From the NCBI RefSeq assembly GCF_006538705.1, contig NZ_BJLP01000026.1, positions 1 to 53,255 on the forward strand: DNA of 53,255 nt, given 5' to 3'. Below the pieces are notes generated by a model. It ran no database searches and was not told the origin of the DNA. It was given only the letters and a program-made list of their open reading frames with translations. Source of the stretch: Cellulomonas uda (GTDB lineage: Bacteria > Actinomycetota > Actinomycetes > Actinomycetales > Cellulomonadaceae). This document shows positions 11,133 through 18,613 of this stretch, piece by piece; positions within the stretch are counted from its first letter, which is position 1; each line of letters opens with the position of its first letter. The translations under genes and the position numbers were made by a program.

Positions 11133-12970
11133 GTCAGCCCCTTGATGACGGCGAGCCGCAGGCGCAGGCGCGACGCGGCGTCGGAGGCGAGGTCGGGGTC
11201 GGCGAGCGGGGTCGCGGCCTCGTCCCGCACGAGCGAGACGCGCGCCCGAGCGCGCCGTTCGAGGTCGTCGCGCAGCTCGGCGACGACGTCCTGCGCGGCC
11301 GGCCCGACGAGCGTCGTCAGCGTGTCCAGCGCGTCGTCGACGCCGCCCGCGGCGGCCAGCGCGACGGTCGCGACGACCTCCTCGCCGAGCACCCGCACGC
11401 CCTTGTCCCGCCGTCTGGCGGCCGCCCTGTCGAGCGAGGGGTCGGCGAGCGCGCCGCGCACCGCGCGCACGCCCTGCCCCACCCACGCGCGCGCGGCCTG
11501 CTCGGACGCACCGTCGGGGCCCGTCGCGCGCGGCGCCCAGCGGTCCAGCACCGCGACGGCCCCGGCCGGACCGGCCGCGAGCGCGTCGCGCAGGTCGACG
11601 TCCGCGTCGGTCGCGGCCGCCGTCAGCACGGTCGTCGCCGCGTTCGTCACCTCGGCCCGCAGCGCGGCCACGGCCGACTCGCGGTCGGCGCGCCCGCGCC
11701 CGGACCCGCGCACCTTGCCACCGCGCACGACCGAGCCGATCGCCCCGCGCGGCGACGTGAGCTCGGCCCACCGCACCCCGACGGCGCCGCGTGCGACGTC
11801 ACCGCCGGCCACCGCGGCGCTCGCCCGCGCCAGCGGCGCCTCGCTCGCCTCGTCGAGCAGCGCGCCCACCTGCGCGGCCGCGTCGGCCTGCGCCTGGACG
11901 GCCTCGGCGAGCTCGTCGACCCACAGCCGCAGCGCCGCGAGCGAGCCCCGCAGGGTCCGCCCGATCACGGTGCGCGCGCGGTCCGGCCCGGCGAGCATGA
12001 GCAGCCAGCGCTGCACCGGCGCGACGACGCGCGGCTCGAGCGGACCCTCGTGCGGGCCCTGGTCCGGCACGACGAACAGCGGCGACCCCGCGAGCCCGTG
12101 CTCGCGCAGCCGCGCGAGCAGGTCGCCGCGCACCGCGGGCAGGGACTCGGTCGGCACACGGTTGAGCACCATCGCGATCGACGCGCCGCGCTCCACCGCG
12201 TCCTGGAGCACGCGCCACGGGAGCGCGTCGCCGTACCGCGCGGCGGTGGTCACGAACAGCCACAGGTCGGCGGCCTCGAGCAGCCGGTGGGCGGCCGCAC
12301 GGTTCGCGTCGAGGACGGAGTCCAGGTCCGGCGCGTCGAGCAGCGCGATGCCGCGCGGCACGGCGTCGTGCGCCACGGCACGGGCCGTGCCCACCAGCGG
12401 GTGCGCCTCGAGCAGGTCCGAGTCGCCCGGGTGGTGCACGAGCACGGGCTCGCGCGTGGTCGGCCGCAGCACGCCGGCGGTCGTCACCTCGTGCCCGACG
12501 AGCGAGTTCACGAGGGTCGACTTGCCGGCCCCCGTGGAGCCCGCGACGACGACGACCGCGGGCGCGGAGAGCTCGGTGAGGCGCGGGACCAGGTGCTCGG
12601 TGAGCTGGTCGACCAGGCGCGCCCGGGACGCGCGCGCCGCCGCGGTACCGGGCAGGTCGAGCGGGAAGGTCGTGCGCTCGACGTCCCGCCGCAGGTCACG
12701 CACCGCGTCGAGCAGCGACCCCGCCGCGAGCGGGCGGGCGAGGATCTCGCGCGGGTCGTCCGCGGTGTGCCGCCCGGCGTGCCGCGCGTGCTCGTCGGCC
12801 GCCGCCGCGTCCCCCGCCGGGGCGTCGGCTGGCGAGCCGCGACCCGCCTCGGGCGCGGTCGGTCCGGCGGCCGCCGTCGGGTCGGCGCCGGCCGCGGGCG
12901 CACCGGGGTGCTCGTCGGCGGGGGCGTACCCGGCGGTCTGCGCCGTGGTGGTGCCGGGCTTGGCGCTCAC
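11129..12970 (-). CDS. dynamin-like GTPase, long type, copy 2
   Basis: A 613-aa paralogue of 5033-6940, starting at GTG 12970 with an Ala/Pro/Asp-rich N-terminus. G1 is AGSTGAGKST; the segment LVNSLVGHEVTTAGVLRPTT and G3 LLDAPDLDSV follow. The G4 region reads MVLNRVPTES, lacking the Asp of NKxD, so guanine specificity may be weakened. WLFVTTAARYGDALPWRVL matches copy 1 closely. No convincing C-terminal membrane helix is seen, so membrane attachment may come through the short partner. GAGAAT 6 nt before GTG could be a leaderless -10. Confidence 0.82.
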   Translation of the reverse strand: MSAKPGTTTAQTAGYAPADEHPGAPAAGADPTAAAGPTAPEAGRGSPADAPAGDAAAADEHARHAGRHTADDPREILARPLAAGSLLDAVRDLRRDVERTTFPLDLPGTAAARASRARLVDQLTEHLVPRLTELSAPAVVVVAGSTGAGKSTLVNSLVGHEVTTAGVLRPTTREPVLVHHPGDSDLLEAHPLVGTARAVAHDAVPRGIALLDAPDLDSVLDANRAAAHRLLEAADLWLFVTTAARYGDALPWRVLQDAVERGASIAMVLNRVPTESLPAVRGDLLARLREHGLAGSPLFVVPDQGPHEGPLEPRVVAPVQRWLLMLAGPDRARTVIGRTLRGSLAALRLWVDELAEAVQAQADAAAQVGALLDEASEAPLARASAAVAGGDVARGAVGVRWAELTSPRGAIGSVVRGGKVRGSGRGRADRESAVAALRAEVTNAATTVLTAAATDADVDLRDALAAGPAGAVAVLDRWAPRATGPDGASEQAARAWVGQGVRAVRGALADPSLDRAAARRRDKGVRVLGEEVVATVALAAAGGVDDALDTLTTLVGPAAQDVVAELRDDLERRARARVSLVRDEAATPLADPDLASDAASRLRLRLAVIKGLT

Positions 12971-13109
12971 GGCGCCATTCTCGCGTCGTCTGATGACCTG
13001 CACAAACGCGCCACGCGGGGGTGAGCGCCCGCAGGTGCCCGCGCGCGGTGTCCCCCGGTCGTGCGCCGACCGTCCGGGTGGTCCCCGCGCCGGCTCACGG
13101 CCCGGTGCG

Positions 13110-13796
13110 TCAGGTCTCGTCCGGCGCCCCACGCCCCGGCGTGGCCGCGAACCGCTGCTCGGCGTCGGACGTGAGCCCGAGCTCGTCCGCGAGGAACAGG
13201 AACGCCCGCGCGTACGGCTGCTCGGCCACGTCCGCGCGCACGCGCGGCCAGTCGACCTGCTCGCGCAGCGCCCGCACCATCGGCAGCAGCCACGTGAAGT
13301 CGCAGTAGTGCTCCCCCAGCACCCGCAGCTTCGCGGAGACGATCTCCGTCGCCCCGATCACGGGCATGCGCACCGCGAGCACCTCGAGCTCCTGCGCCTG
13401 CGCGAGCTGCTCGTGCGTCACGGGCTCACCGACCATGCGGAAGATCACGTCGACGAGCTGGCCGTGGTGGTACGCCTTGAACAGCCAGTTCTCCGCGGGC
13501 TCCTGCACGTCGAGGCCGGCCGCCGCGAGGGCCTGGCGGGCGCGGTCGGCATCCTGCTCGGCGACCGCGAAGTCCGCGTCGTGGCTCGGCTCGGGCGCCC
13601 CGAGCGCCCACGCGGCGTACCCGCCGACGAGCGCGAACGGCACCTGCGCGTCGATCAGCGCGACCGCCGTGCGGCGCACCGCGTCCTGCAGCGCGAGCCG
13701 CGCGTCGGGGGTGTCGGCACCCGCGGGCTCGGGCAGGGGCGCGGGTGCGGCACCGGCGCGGGCGACGGCGGCGGCGGGCGGGGTCGGGGCGGACAT
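13110..13796 (-). CDS. nucleotidyltransferase-fold protein
   Basis: A 228-aa protein with a minimal nucleotidyltransferase core: FALVGGYAAWALGAPEPSHD followed by ADFAV gives the hG-G...DxD arrangement of metal-binding Asp residues. The C-terminal half is helical (VSAKLRVLGEHYCDFTWLLP). Such proteins include antitoxin-like and tRNA/antibiotic nucleotidyltransferase relatives; no HEPN toxin partner is adjacent, so I do not call a toxin-antitoxin pair. ATG 13796 is preferred over an ATG five codons upstream; neither has a strong Shine-Dalgarno. Confidence 0.7.
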   Translation of the reverse strand: MSAPTPPAAAVARAGAAPAPLPEPAGADTPDARLALQDAVRRTAVALIDAQVPFALVGGYAAWALGAPEPSHDADFAVAEQDADRARQALAAAGLDVQEPAENWLFKAYHHGQLVDVIFRMVGEPVTHEQLAQAQELEVLAVRMPVIGATEIVSAKLRVLGEHYCDFTWLLPMVRALREQVDWPRVRADVAEQPYARAFLFLADELGLTSDAEQRFAATPGRGAPDET

Positions 13797-13869
13797 GGTG
13801 CGTGTGTACACCGCGCCGCGGCGTCCCGCAGCCCGAGCGCCCGCCGCGCGGCCGGGTCACAATCGCCGC

Positions 13870-14628
13870 GTGCGGCTCGCGACGTTCAACATCCTGCACG
13901 GCCGCTCGACGACCGACGGCCGGGTGGACCTGGACCGCCTGGCCGCGGGCGTGCGCCGGCTGGACGCCGACGTGCTCGCGCTGCAGGAGGTCGACCGCGA
14001 CCAGGCCCGCTCGCACGGCGCGGACCTGACCGCCGTCGCGGCGGACGCCATGGGGGCGCCCCACCACCGGTTCGCCGCGACGCTGCACGGCGAGCCGGAC
14101 CTGTGGGTCGCGGGCACCGGCGACGCCCAGCCCACCGGCGCGGCGTACGGCATCGCACTGCTGTCCCGGCTGCCGGTGCTGGAGTGGCGCGTCGTCGCGC
14201 TGCCCGCGCTGCGCCGGCGGGCGCCCGTGCTGTTCCCGGGGCGCCGGTGGCCCACGCTCGTGCGTGACGAGCCGCGCGCGGCGATCGCCGCGGTCGTGCA
14301 CGCCCCCGAGGGGCCGTGCACGGTCGTCGGGACGCACCTCACGTTCATCCCCGGCTGGAACGTGCGCCAGCTGCGGCACCTGGTGCGCGCCACGCACGCC
14401 ATGCCGGGCCCGCGCGTCGTCATGGGCGACCTCAACCTCGCGGGCGACCGGCCGGCGCGCGTCACCGGTCTGCACCCGCTCGCGCGGGCCGCGACGTTCC
14501 CGGTGCACGCGCCGGACCAGCAGCTCGACCACGTGCTGGGCACCGCCGACGTCCGCGCGCGCCGCGCGAGCGCGCTGGACCTCGGCCTGTCGGACCACCG
14601 CGCGCTCGTCGTCGACGCGGCGTTCTGA
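13870..14628 (+). CDS. endonuclease/exonuclease/phosphatase family protein
   Basis: A 252-aa EEP-fold metal-dependent hydrolase. Motifs: LATFNILHGRS (metal-binding Asn), LALQEVDRDQ (Glu), VVGTHLTFIP, VVMGDLNLAGD (catalytic Asp/Asn) and QLDHVL...LSDHRALV (Asp-His pair). Substrate could be DNA, a phosphoinositide or another phosphodiester and cannot be told from sequence. No signal peptide is visible, so it is probably cytosolic. GTG 13870 has CACAAT (13858-13863) 6 nt upstream, consistent with leaderless expression. Confidence 0.82.
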   Translation: MRLATFNILHGRSTTDGRVDLDRLAAGVRRLDADVLALQEVDRDQARSHGADLTAVAADAMGAPHHRFAATLHGEPDLWVAGTGDAQPTGAAYGIALLSRLPVLEWRVVALPALRRRAPVLFPGRRWPTLVRDEPRAAIAAVVHAPEGPCTVVGTHLTFIPGWNVRQLRHLVRATHAMPGPRVVMGDLNLAGDRPARVTGLHPLARAATFPVHAPDQQLDHVLGTADVRARRASALDLGLSDHRALVVDAAF

Positions 14629-14655
14629 GACCCCGCGCCCGTCCGCGTCCGCTGG

Positions 14656-14728
14656 CGCCCCCGGCAGGACTCGAACCTGCGACCGACCGCTTAGAAGGCG
14701 GCTGCTCTGTCCACTGAGCTACGGGGGC
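14656..14728 (-). tRNA. tRNA-Arg (anticodon TCT)
   Basis: The minus strand folds as a cloverleaf with acceptor GCCCCCG/CGGGGGC, anticodon stem GCCGC/GCGGT and loop CTTCTAA, giving TCT, which reads AGA, a rare codon in this GC-rich genome. The 3' CCA is encoded at 14655-14653. Confidence 0.95.
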
Positions 14729-14924
14729 CGGCAGCCGCAGGGTACCGGTCCCCGGCCCGCGGGCCCCGGTCGTCTCGCCCGTGCCCGGCGGCGATAAATC
14801 CCGTGACGGGGGTATCTGCGAGGTGGTCTGGTTGTCCTGCACGGTGGTCGAGACGGGTCGGACCCGCCCGGCTCGTGCCGTCGCGGATCGCCGCACCTTC
14901 ACCCACCCACCCGAGGAGTTCCTC

Positions 14925-15098
14925 ATGCATGCCCTCATGACCACCGACCTCGCCCGTGCCGACTACGTCGAGCGGGAGCGCGCCGTCCAGGACGAGCTCT
15001 CGCGCGCCGAGCGGGCCAGATCTCGTGAGCACGCCGCGAGCCATCCACCGGAACGCCGTCCGGACCTCGCGCTGCTGATGCTGTACGCACGGGCGTAG
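14925..15098 (+). CDS. small hypothetical protein (57 aa)
   Basis: ATG 14925 is preceded by GAGGAG with a 6-nt spacer, the best start in the frame. The product is charged and helical (ADYVERERAVQDELSRAERA) with a C-terminal DLALLMLYARA. No family is recognised. A strong terminator follows at 15133-15170, which supports a transcribed unit. The 196 bp upstream, after tRNA-Arg, contain a less GC-rich patch (GATAAATC) and GGTATCTG that may be promoter elements. Confidence 0.6.
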   Translation: MHALMTTDLARADYVERERAVQDELSRAERARSREHAASHPPERRPDLALLMLYARA

Positions 15099-15132
15099 CA
15101 GTCGTCCGGTGCGCCGGACACGCGCGACCCAG

Positions 15133-15170
15133 GAGAACGGCGGTCCCCCACTCGGGGGGCCGCCGTTCTC
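15133..15170 (+). terminator. intrinsic terminator-like hairpin
   Basis: GAGAACGGCGG pairs perfectly with CCGCCGTTCTC, extended by five C-G pairs, loop ACTC. There is no T-run, as is common in actinobacteria. It follows the 57-aa gene by about 35 nt. Confidence 0.8.
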
Positions 15171-15232
15171 GCGTCCGCGGGTCACCCCCGTGGCTCCCGC
15201 TGCGCGCGGTGCGGGCGTGCCACCATGTCGCC

Positions 15233-15304
15233 ATGAACGCAGGTCACGCGCGCGTCCCCGCGGGGCGGCGTCGTGACGTGCGCCCGCGCGGGGGCGCCGC
15301 CTGA
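15233..15304 (+). CDS. possible 23-aa upstream leader ORF
   Basis: ATG 15233 opens a 23-codon Arg-rich ORF (MNAGHARVPAGRRRDVRP...) whose TGA at 15302-15304 overlaps the ATG of the next gene (TGATG). The arrangement could couple translation of the small membrane protein to this leader. CACCAT lies 6 nt before the ATG, a weak -10 match. The sequence is too short to judge coding bias, so this is tentative. Confidence 0.3.
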   Translation: MNAGHARVPAGRRRDVRPRGGAA

Positions 15305-15585
15305 TGGGTCGGCATGCCGGACGCGAGCCTCGCGTCGACCTGCGTACGCGGCTCGCCGCGTGGCTCGAGCGCGTCCTGGTCGGGATCGGCGCAGCGGGCG
15401 TCGTCGCCGTGGTCCTGCGGTGGGCGGGCACGTCGGTCGGGACGGCCGTGACGGTCGGGCTCGCGGTCCTCGTCCTGGTGCCGGCGGCCGCGTGGGTCGC
15501 GTCCACCGTGCCGCAGGGCGACGACGAGGCCCCGCACACCGGCCCGCACCCGGGCCACCACACCGGTTCGCACGGCGGGACGTGA
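15304..15585 (+). CDS. small membrane protein (93 aa)
   Basis: Hydrophobic stretches LVGIGAAGVVAVVLRWAG and VTVGLAVLVLVPAAAWVAS form two probable membrane helices after a basic N-terminus, with a His/Gly-rich tail (PHPGHHTGSHGGT) that could bind metal or be cytosolic. No family is recognised. There is no obvious Shine-Dalgarno; start overlap with a leader ORF is possible. It ends 36 bp before orn. Confidence 0.6.
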   Translation: MGRHAGREPRVDLRTRLAAWLERVLVGIGAAGVVAVVLRWAGTSVGTAVTVGLAVLVLVPAAAWVASTVPQGDDEAPHTGPHPGHHTGSHGGT

Positions 15586-15608
15586 CCTCGCGGGCCCGCT
15601 CGTCGTCC

Positions 15609-15614
15609 TAGGCT
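15609..15614 (+). promoter_or_regulatory. leaderless -10 element of orn
   Basis: TAGGCT followed by GACCCGA and the GTG start of orn. The same TAGGCT-GACCCG string precedes the small membrane gene at 49392. Spacing fits transcription starting at or next to the start codon. Confidence 0.55.
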
Positions 15615-15621
15615 GACCCGA

Positions 15622-16278
15622 GTGACGACGACGAGCCAGCCCAACGGCCACGAGAGCAGCGACCGCATCGTGTGGATCGACTGCGAGATGACAGGGCTCG
15701 ACCTGACGGCCGACGCGCTCGTCGAGGTCGCCGCGGTCGTCACCGACTCCGAGCTCAACGTGCTGGGCGACGGCGTCGACGTGCTCGTCGCGCCCCCGCC
15801 GGAGGCGCTCGAGCAGATGGGCGACTTCGTGCGGACCATGCACACGACGTCCGGCCTGCTCGACGCGCTCGCGACCGGCACCACGCTCGCCGACGCGCAG
15901 CGTCAGGTGCTCGAGTACGTCCGGACGTGGGTGCCGGAGCCCGGCAAGGCACCGCTGGCGGGCAACTCGGTCGGCACCGACAAGACGTTCCTCGACCGCG
16001 ACATGCCCGAGCTCGTCGCGCACCTGCACTACCGCGTGATCGACGTCTCGTCGATCAAGGAGCTCGCGCGCCGCTGGTACCCGCGCGTGTACTTCGCCTC
16101 GCCCGCCAAGAACGGCGGCCACCGCGCGCTCGCGGACATCCTGGAGAGCATCGACGAGCTGCGCTACTACCGCGCGGCGCTGTTCCCCGCCGCCCCGGGC
16201 CCGGACTCGACGACCGCACGCCGCATCTCCGCGCAGATCGCCGCGAGCTCGGTGGCCAAGCGTCCCGAGACGCGCTGA
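15622..16278 (+). CDS. orn: oligoribonuclease
   Basis: A 218-aa DEDDh 3'-5' exonuclease that degrades short oligoribonucleotides, including pGpG, and is usually essential in actinobacteria. The four acidic residues and the catalytic His are visible: VWIDCEMTGLD (first Asp, Glu), GNSVGTDKTFLDRDMP (Asp) and HRALADILESI (His, Asp). Length matches the family with a short C-terminal extension (STTARRISAQ). GTG 15622 follows TAGGCT by 7 nt. A strong bidirectional terminator separates it from convergent tRNA-His. Confidence 0.96.
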   Translation: MTTTSQPNGHESSDRIVWIDCEMTGLDLTADALVEVAAVVTDSELNVLGDGVDVLVAPPPEALEQMGDFVRTMHTTSGLLDALATGTTLADAQRQVLEYVRTWVPEPGKAPLAGNSVGTDKTFLDRDMPELVAHLHYRVIDVSSIKELARRWYPRVYFASPAKNGGHRALADILESIDELRYYRAALFPAAPGPDSTTARRISAQIAASSVAKRPETR

Positions 16279-16298
16279 CCTGCGGGGACACCCGCACG

Positions 16299-16339
16299 AC
16301 GACGAAGGGCGCCGACACGAGATCGGCGCCCTTCGTCGT
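16299..16339. terminator. bidirectional terminator between orn and tRNA-His
   Basis: A perfect 17-bp stem (16299-16315 with 16323-16339, ACGACGAAGGGCGCCGA) with a 7-nt loop, placed between convergent orn and tRNA-His. Confidence 0.85.
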
Positions 16340-16344
16340 ACTGG

Positions 16345-16418
16345 GGTGGCTAACGGGACTTGAACCCGCGACCCCCTGGACCACAACCAGGTGCTCTACC
16401 ACCTGAGCTATAGCCACC
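16345..16418 (-). tRNA. tRNA-His (anticodon GTG)
   Basis: Acceptor GTGGCTA/TAGCCAC, anticodon loop TTGTGGT, with the extra G-1 (from C16418) facing discriminator C, the identity mark of tRNA-His. CCA is encoded at 16344-16342. A minus-strand TACACT (16454-16449) about 30 nt upstream is a good -10 candidate. Confidence 0.96.
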
Positions 16419-16448
16419 ACTGTCCCGGTCGGAACCGGGCCGTCGAGA

Positions 16449-16454
16449 AGTGTA
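16449..16454 (-). promoter_or_regulatory. putative -10 for tRNA-His
   Basis: TACACT on the minus strand, about 31 nt upstream of the mature tRNA 5' end. A -35 is not clear. The rest of 16419-16509 holds nothing else I can support. Confidence 0.4.
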
Positions 16455-16509
16455 CCGGCTCGCGAGCAGTACTTCGCACACGGACCGGTGCCCGGTCGCC
16501 GGCGAGCGG

Positions 16510-17460
16510 TCAGCCGCGGACCCGGGCCGCCACCGCGTCGGCGAACCGCTCGACCGAGCCCGGCGCGTGCGCGAAGAACAGGCTGGGCTCGGCGAGCTCG
16601 AGCTCGAGCAGGACCGGGTCACCCTCGTCGTCGGGGATCAGGTCGACGCGCGCGTACAGCAGCGGGCCGTCGAGGCCGAGGATCCCCGGGAGCTCTGCGA
16701 CCACCTTGCGGGCGAGCTCGAGCTCCGCGTCGGACGGGTCGGCGGGGCTCATCTTCTCGTCGCGGTACAGGATCCCTTCGTCGGAGCCCTCCTTGTACGG
16801 GCCCGACAGCAGCGCGCCCTTGTGCACGGCGTGCGAGTACTCGCCCTCGACGAAGACGAGCGCGGTCTCCCCGACCGTGTCGACCTGCCGCAGGTAGCGC
16901 TGGATCATGACCCAGCGCCCCACGCCCAGCAGGTTCCGGGCGTGCATGATCGCCTGCGACCGCTGGGGCGTCTCGTCCGCGCGGTACCGACCCGTGTCGC
17001 GCGAGCCCGCGCTGACGGTGGGCTTGACGACGAAGTCGCCGAAGGCGGGGAAGCGCGTGTGGATCGCGCGGGAGTTGAAGTTGCGCGCCGGGTCCAGCCA
17101 GATCGTAGGGACCGTCGGGACGCCGGCGGACTCGAGGTCGCGCAGGTAGGTCTTGTCGATGTTCCACGTCACCACGGGCGACGGGTTGAGGAGCACGCTC
17201 GACCGCTCGACGCGGCGGGTCCAGTCGGCGAACTGCGCCGGGCGGTGCGTGTAGTCCCACGTCGAGCGGATGAGGACGTGCGGGTACGTGCCCCAGTCCA
17301 CGGTCGGGTCGTCCCAGACGACGACGTCCGTGGCGATCCCCCGCGCCTCGAGCGCGGGGCGCAGCGGGGCGTCGTCGGGGTCGAGGTCGGGCAGCTCCGC
17401 GCACGTCACGAGAGCCAGCCGCGCCTGCGTGCCGGGGGGCGTCCCGGGGGTCGTCGTCAC
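16510..17460 (-). CDS. ATP-grasp family ligase-like protein
   Basis: A 316-aa protein of the ATP-grasp superfamily, similar in layout to the DcsG-type (cycloserine ligase) group. Visible: VLIRSTWDYTHRPAQFADW, LLNPSPVVTWNIDKTYL (Lys in the ATP-binding lobe), FVVKPTVSAGSRDTGRY (second ATP-binding Lys) and the metal-binding ends YARVDLIPDD and LLELELAEPSLFF. It should join a carboxylate to an amine using ATP; the substrates are unknown and no biosynthetic neighbours are present. GTG 17460 has TACGCT 6 nt upstream. Confidence 0.82.
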   Translation of the reverse strand: MTTTPGTPPGTQARLALVTCAELPDLDPDDAPLRPALEARGIATDVVVWDDPTVDWGTYPHVLIRSTWDYTHRPAQFADWTRRVERSSVLLNPSPVVTWNIDKTYLRDLESAGVPTVPTIWLDPARNFNSRAIHTRFPAFGDFVVKPTVSAGSRDTGRYRADETPQRSQAIMHARNLLGVGRWVMIQRYLRQVDTVGETALVFVEGEYSHAVHKGALLSGPYKEGSDEGILYRDEKMSPADPSDAELELARKVVAELPGILGLDGPLLYARVDLIPDDEGDPVLLELELAEPSLFFAHAPGSVERFADAVAARVRG

Positions 17461-17500
17461 GTTCGCAGCGTACCGGCGCCCGCGGTACCGGCCAGGTGAC

Positions 17501-17549
17501 GGTGGTCACGGCAGACGGGTGGTCACGGCTGACGGCGGTCACGACGACG
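17501..17549. repeat. tandem repeat, 17-bp unit
   Basis: Two near-identical 17-bp units (GGTGGTCACGGCAGACG and the same with T for A) plus a degenerate third copy, lying between the ATP-grasp start and the tRNA-Lys terminator. Confidence 0.6.
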
Positions 17550-17566
17550 CGCGCGTCCGGGAACGG

Positions 17567-17600
17567 CACGAGGCCCCCGGCATCGACCGGGGGCCTCGTG
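17567..17600 (-). terminator. terminator hairpin downstream of tRNA-Lys
   Basis: A perfect 14-bp stem CACGAGGCCCCCGG/CCGGGGGCCTCGTG with loop CATCGA, immediately 3' of tRNA-Lys on the minus strand. Confidence 0.8.
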
Positions 17601-17606
17601 AGGTGG

Positions 17607-17679
<73 letters not shown>

Positions 17680-17740
17680 GCGGGAAAGAACGTTAGCAGC
17701 CCTGCGGCCCTGCGAGCGAACCGGTGCCCTGCGTCGTGAC

Positions 17741-17786
17741 GAGGGTCACGGGCGAGGGTCACGGGCGAGGGTCACGGGCGAGGGTC
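17741..17786. repeat. 13-bp tandem repeat at a gene end
   Basis: Three perfect copies of GAGGGTCACGGGC (17741-17779) and a partial fourth that contains the stop codon of the small minus-strand gene at 17785. Confidence 0.85.
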
Positions 17787-17985
17787 AAGAGCGCGGCCAC
17801 TGCGGCACGGACTCCTCACGCACGAGCCGGGCCGCGGTCGGGCCGGGCGCGGTGAGGTCCGCGACGAGCGCGAGCGGGACGCGCGACTCGAGGAGCGCAC
17901 GGATGCGCTCGGGGCTCACGTCGACGTCCGGCACCGTCGGCGGGCGTCCTGACGGCACGGGCGGCCGCGCGGCGAGGTCGCTCAT
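17785..17985 (-). CDS. small hypothetical protein (66 aa)
   Basis: ATG 17985 has a strong Shine-Dalgarno (GAGGAGGAG, about 4 nt spacer). The product is Pro-rich at the N-terminus, then a short helical segment (SPERIRALLESRVPLALVAD). No known domain. The clear ribosome site makes it more likely real than a chance ORF. Its stop lies inside a 13-bp tandem repeat. Confidence 0.55.
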   Translation of the reverse strand: MSDLAARPPVPSGRPPTVPDVDVSPERIRALLESRVPLALVADLTAPGPTAARLVREESVPQWPRS

Positions 17986-18036
17986 GGACTCCTCCTCGGG
18001 GACCGGCGACCGTCCGCGCCCCCTGGCCGCCGGGCG

Positions 18037-18114
18037 TCAGCACACCACCCGAACCTGGCAGTCGCCCGTCGAGGGCCGCTCCTCCACGGAATCCACACAG
18101 ATCGTGCGGCTCAC
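18037..18114 (-). CDS. possible 25-aa Cys-containing peptide coupled to groES-like gene
   Basis: GTG 18114 overlaps the stop of the groES-like gene (GTGA) and opens a 25-codon ORF with three Cys (MSRTICVDSVEERPSTGDCQ, then a VVC end). It may be a small peptide made by translational coupling or a non-functional run-on. Codon use (TGT, GAT, GTT) is less GC-biased than neighbours. Nothing else is seen in 17986-18110. Confidence 0.3.
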   Translation of the reverse strand: MSRTICVDSVEERPSTGDCQVRVVC

Positions 18115-18488
18115 AGGTACAGGCCGGTGCCCTCCCCGGTCGCGCGCGGGGCGGCGACCGCGTGCACGTCCTTCTCGCGCAGGAGCACGTACGTCACCCC
18201 CTCCAGCTCGACCTCGGCGCGGTCCTCCGGGTCGAACAGCACGCGGTCCTGGACCTCGACCTGCCGCACGTGCTGACCCACGGCACGCACGCGCGCCCAC
18301 GCGAGCCGCTTGCCGACCGCCGCCGTGGCGGGGATGACGATGCCGGCGGCCGAGCGCCGCTCCGCCGCGTCGTCGTCGAGCTCGACGAGGAGCCGGTCGT
18401 TGAGCATGCGGATCGGCAGCGGTCCGGCACCGGGGCTCGGGGTGGGGCTCGTGGTCGTCGCTGGCTGGGGCTCGGGCGTCGTGCTCAC
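18111..18488 (-). CDS. GroES-like (Cpn10) paralogue without adjacent groEL
   Basis: A 125-aa protein: a Pro/Thr-rich N-terminal extension of about 25 residues, then a Cpn10 beta-barrel (IRMLNDRLLVELDDD, AAGIVIPATAAVGKRLAWAR, VLFDPEDRAEVELEGVTYVL, LREKDVHAV) and a short C-terminal extension ending GLYL. The mobile-loop region (ERRSAAGIVIP) is kept, so binding to GroEL is possible. No groEL is nearby; this is likely an accessory GroES. GTG 18488 follows TAGCGT by 6 nt. Confidence 0.8.
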   Translation of the reverse strand: MSTTPEPQPATTTSPTPSPGAGPLPIRMLNDRLLVELDDDAAERRSAAGIVIPATAAVGKRLAWARVRAVGQHVRQVEVQDRVLFDPEDRAEVELEGVTYVLLREKDVHAVAAPRATGEGTGLYL

Positions 18489-18556
18489 GCGCCGACGCTA
18501 CCCCGCGCGCCGTAGGCTGACGCCAGCCGGTGACCGGGCGGCCGCCGCCCCACCCG

Positions 18557-18607
18557 CCGTCAGCCCGCAAGGACCGTCAGCCCGCAATGACCGTCAGCCC
18601 GCAAGGA
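18557..18607 (+). repeat. three tandem 17-bp repeats carrying the bcp ribosome site
   Basis: Copies of CCGTCAGCCCGCAAGGA at 18557, 18574 (with AATGA) and 18591. The AAGGA end of the third copy is the Shine-Dalgarno of bcp. The second copy contains an in-frame ATG (18587). The unit sits 39-89 nt downstream of TAGGCT (18513-18518), the likely -10. Confidence 0.85.
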
Positions 18608-18613
18608 GACCTC

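Noticed and set aside
13110..13796. Toxin-antitoxin (MNT/HEPN) system
   Set aside because: The nucleotidyltransferase fold is present but no HEPN or other toxin-sized neighbour; the adjacent genes are a GTPase and an EEP hydrolase.
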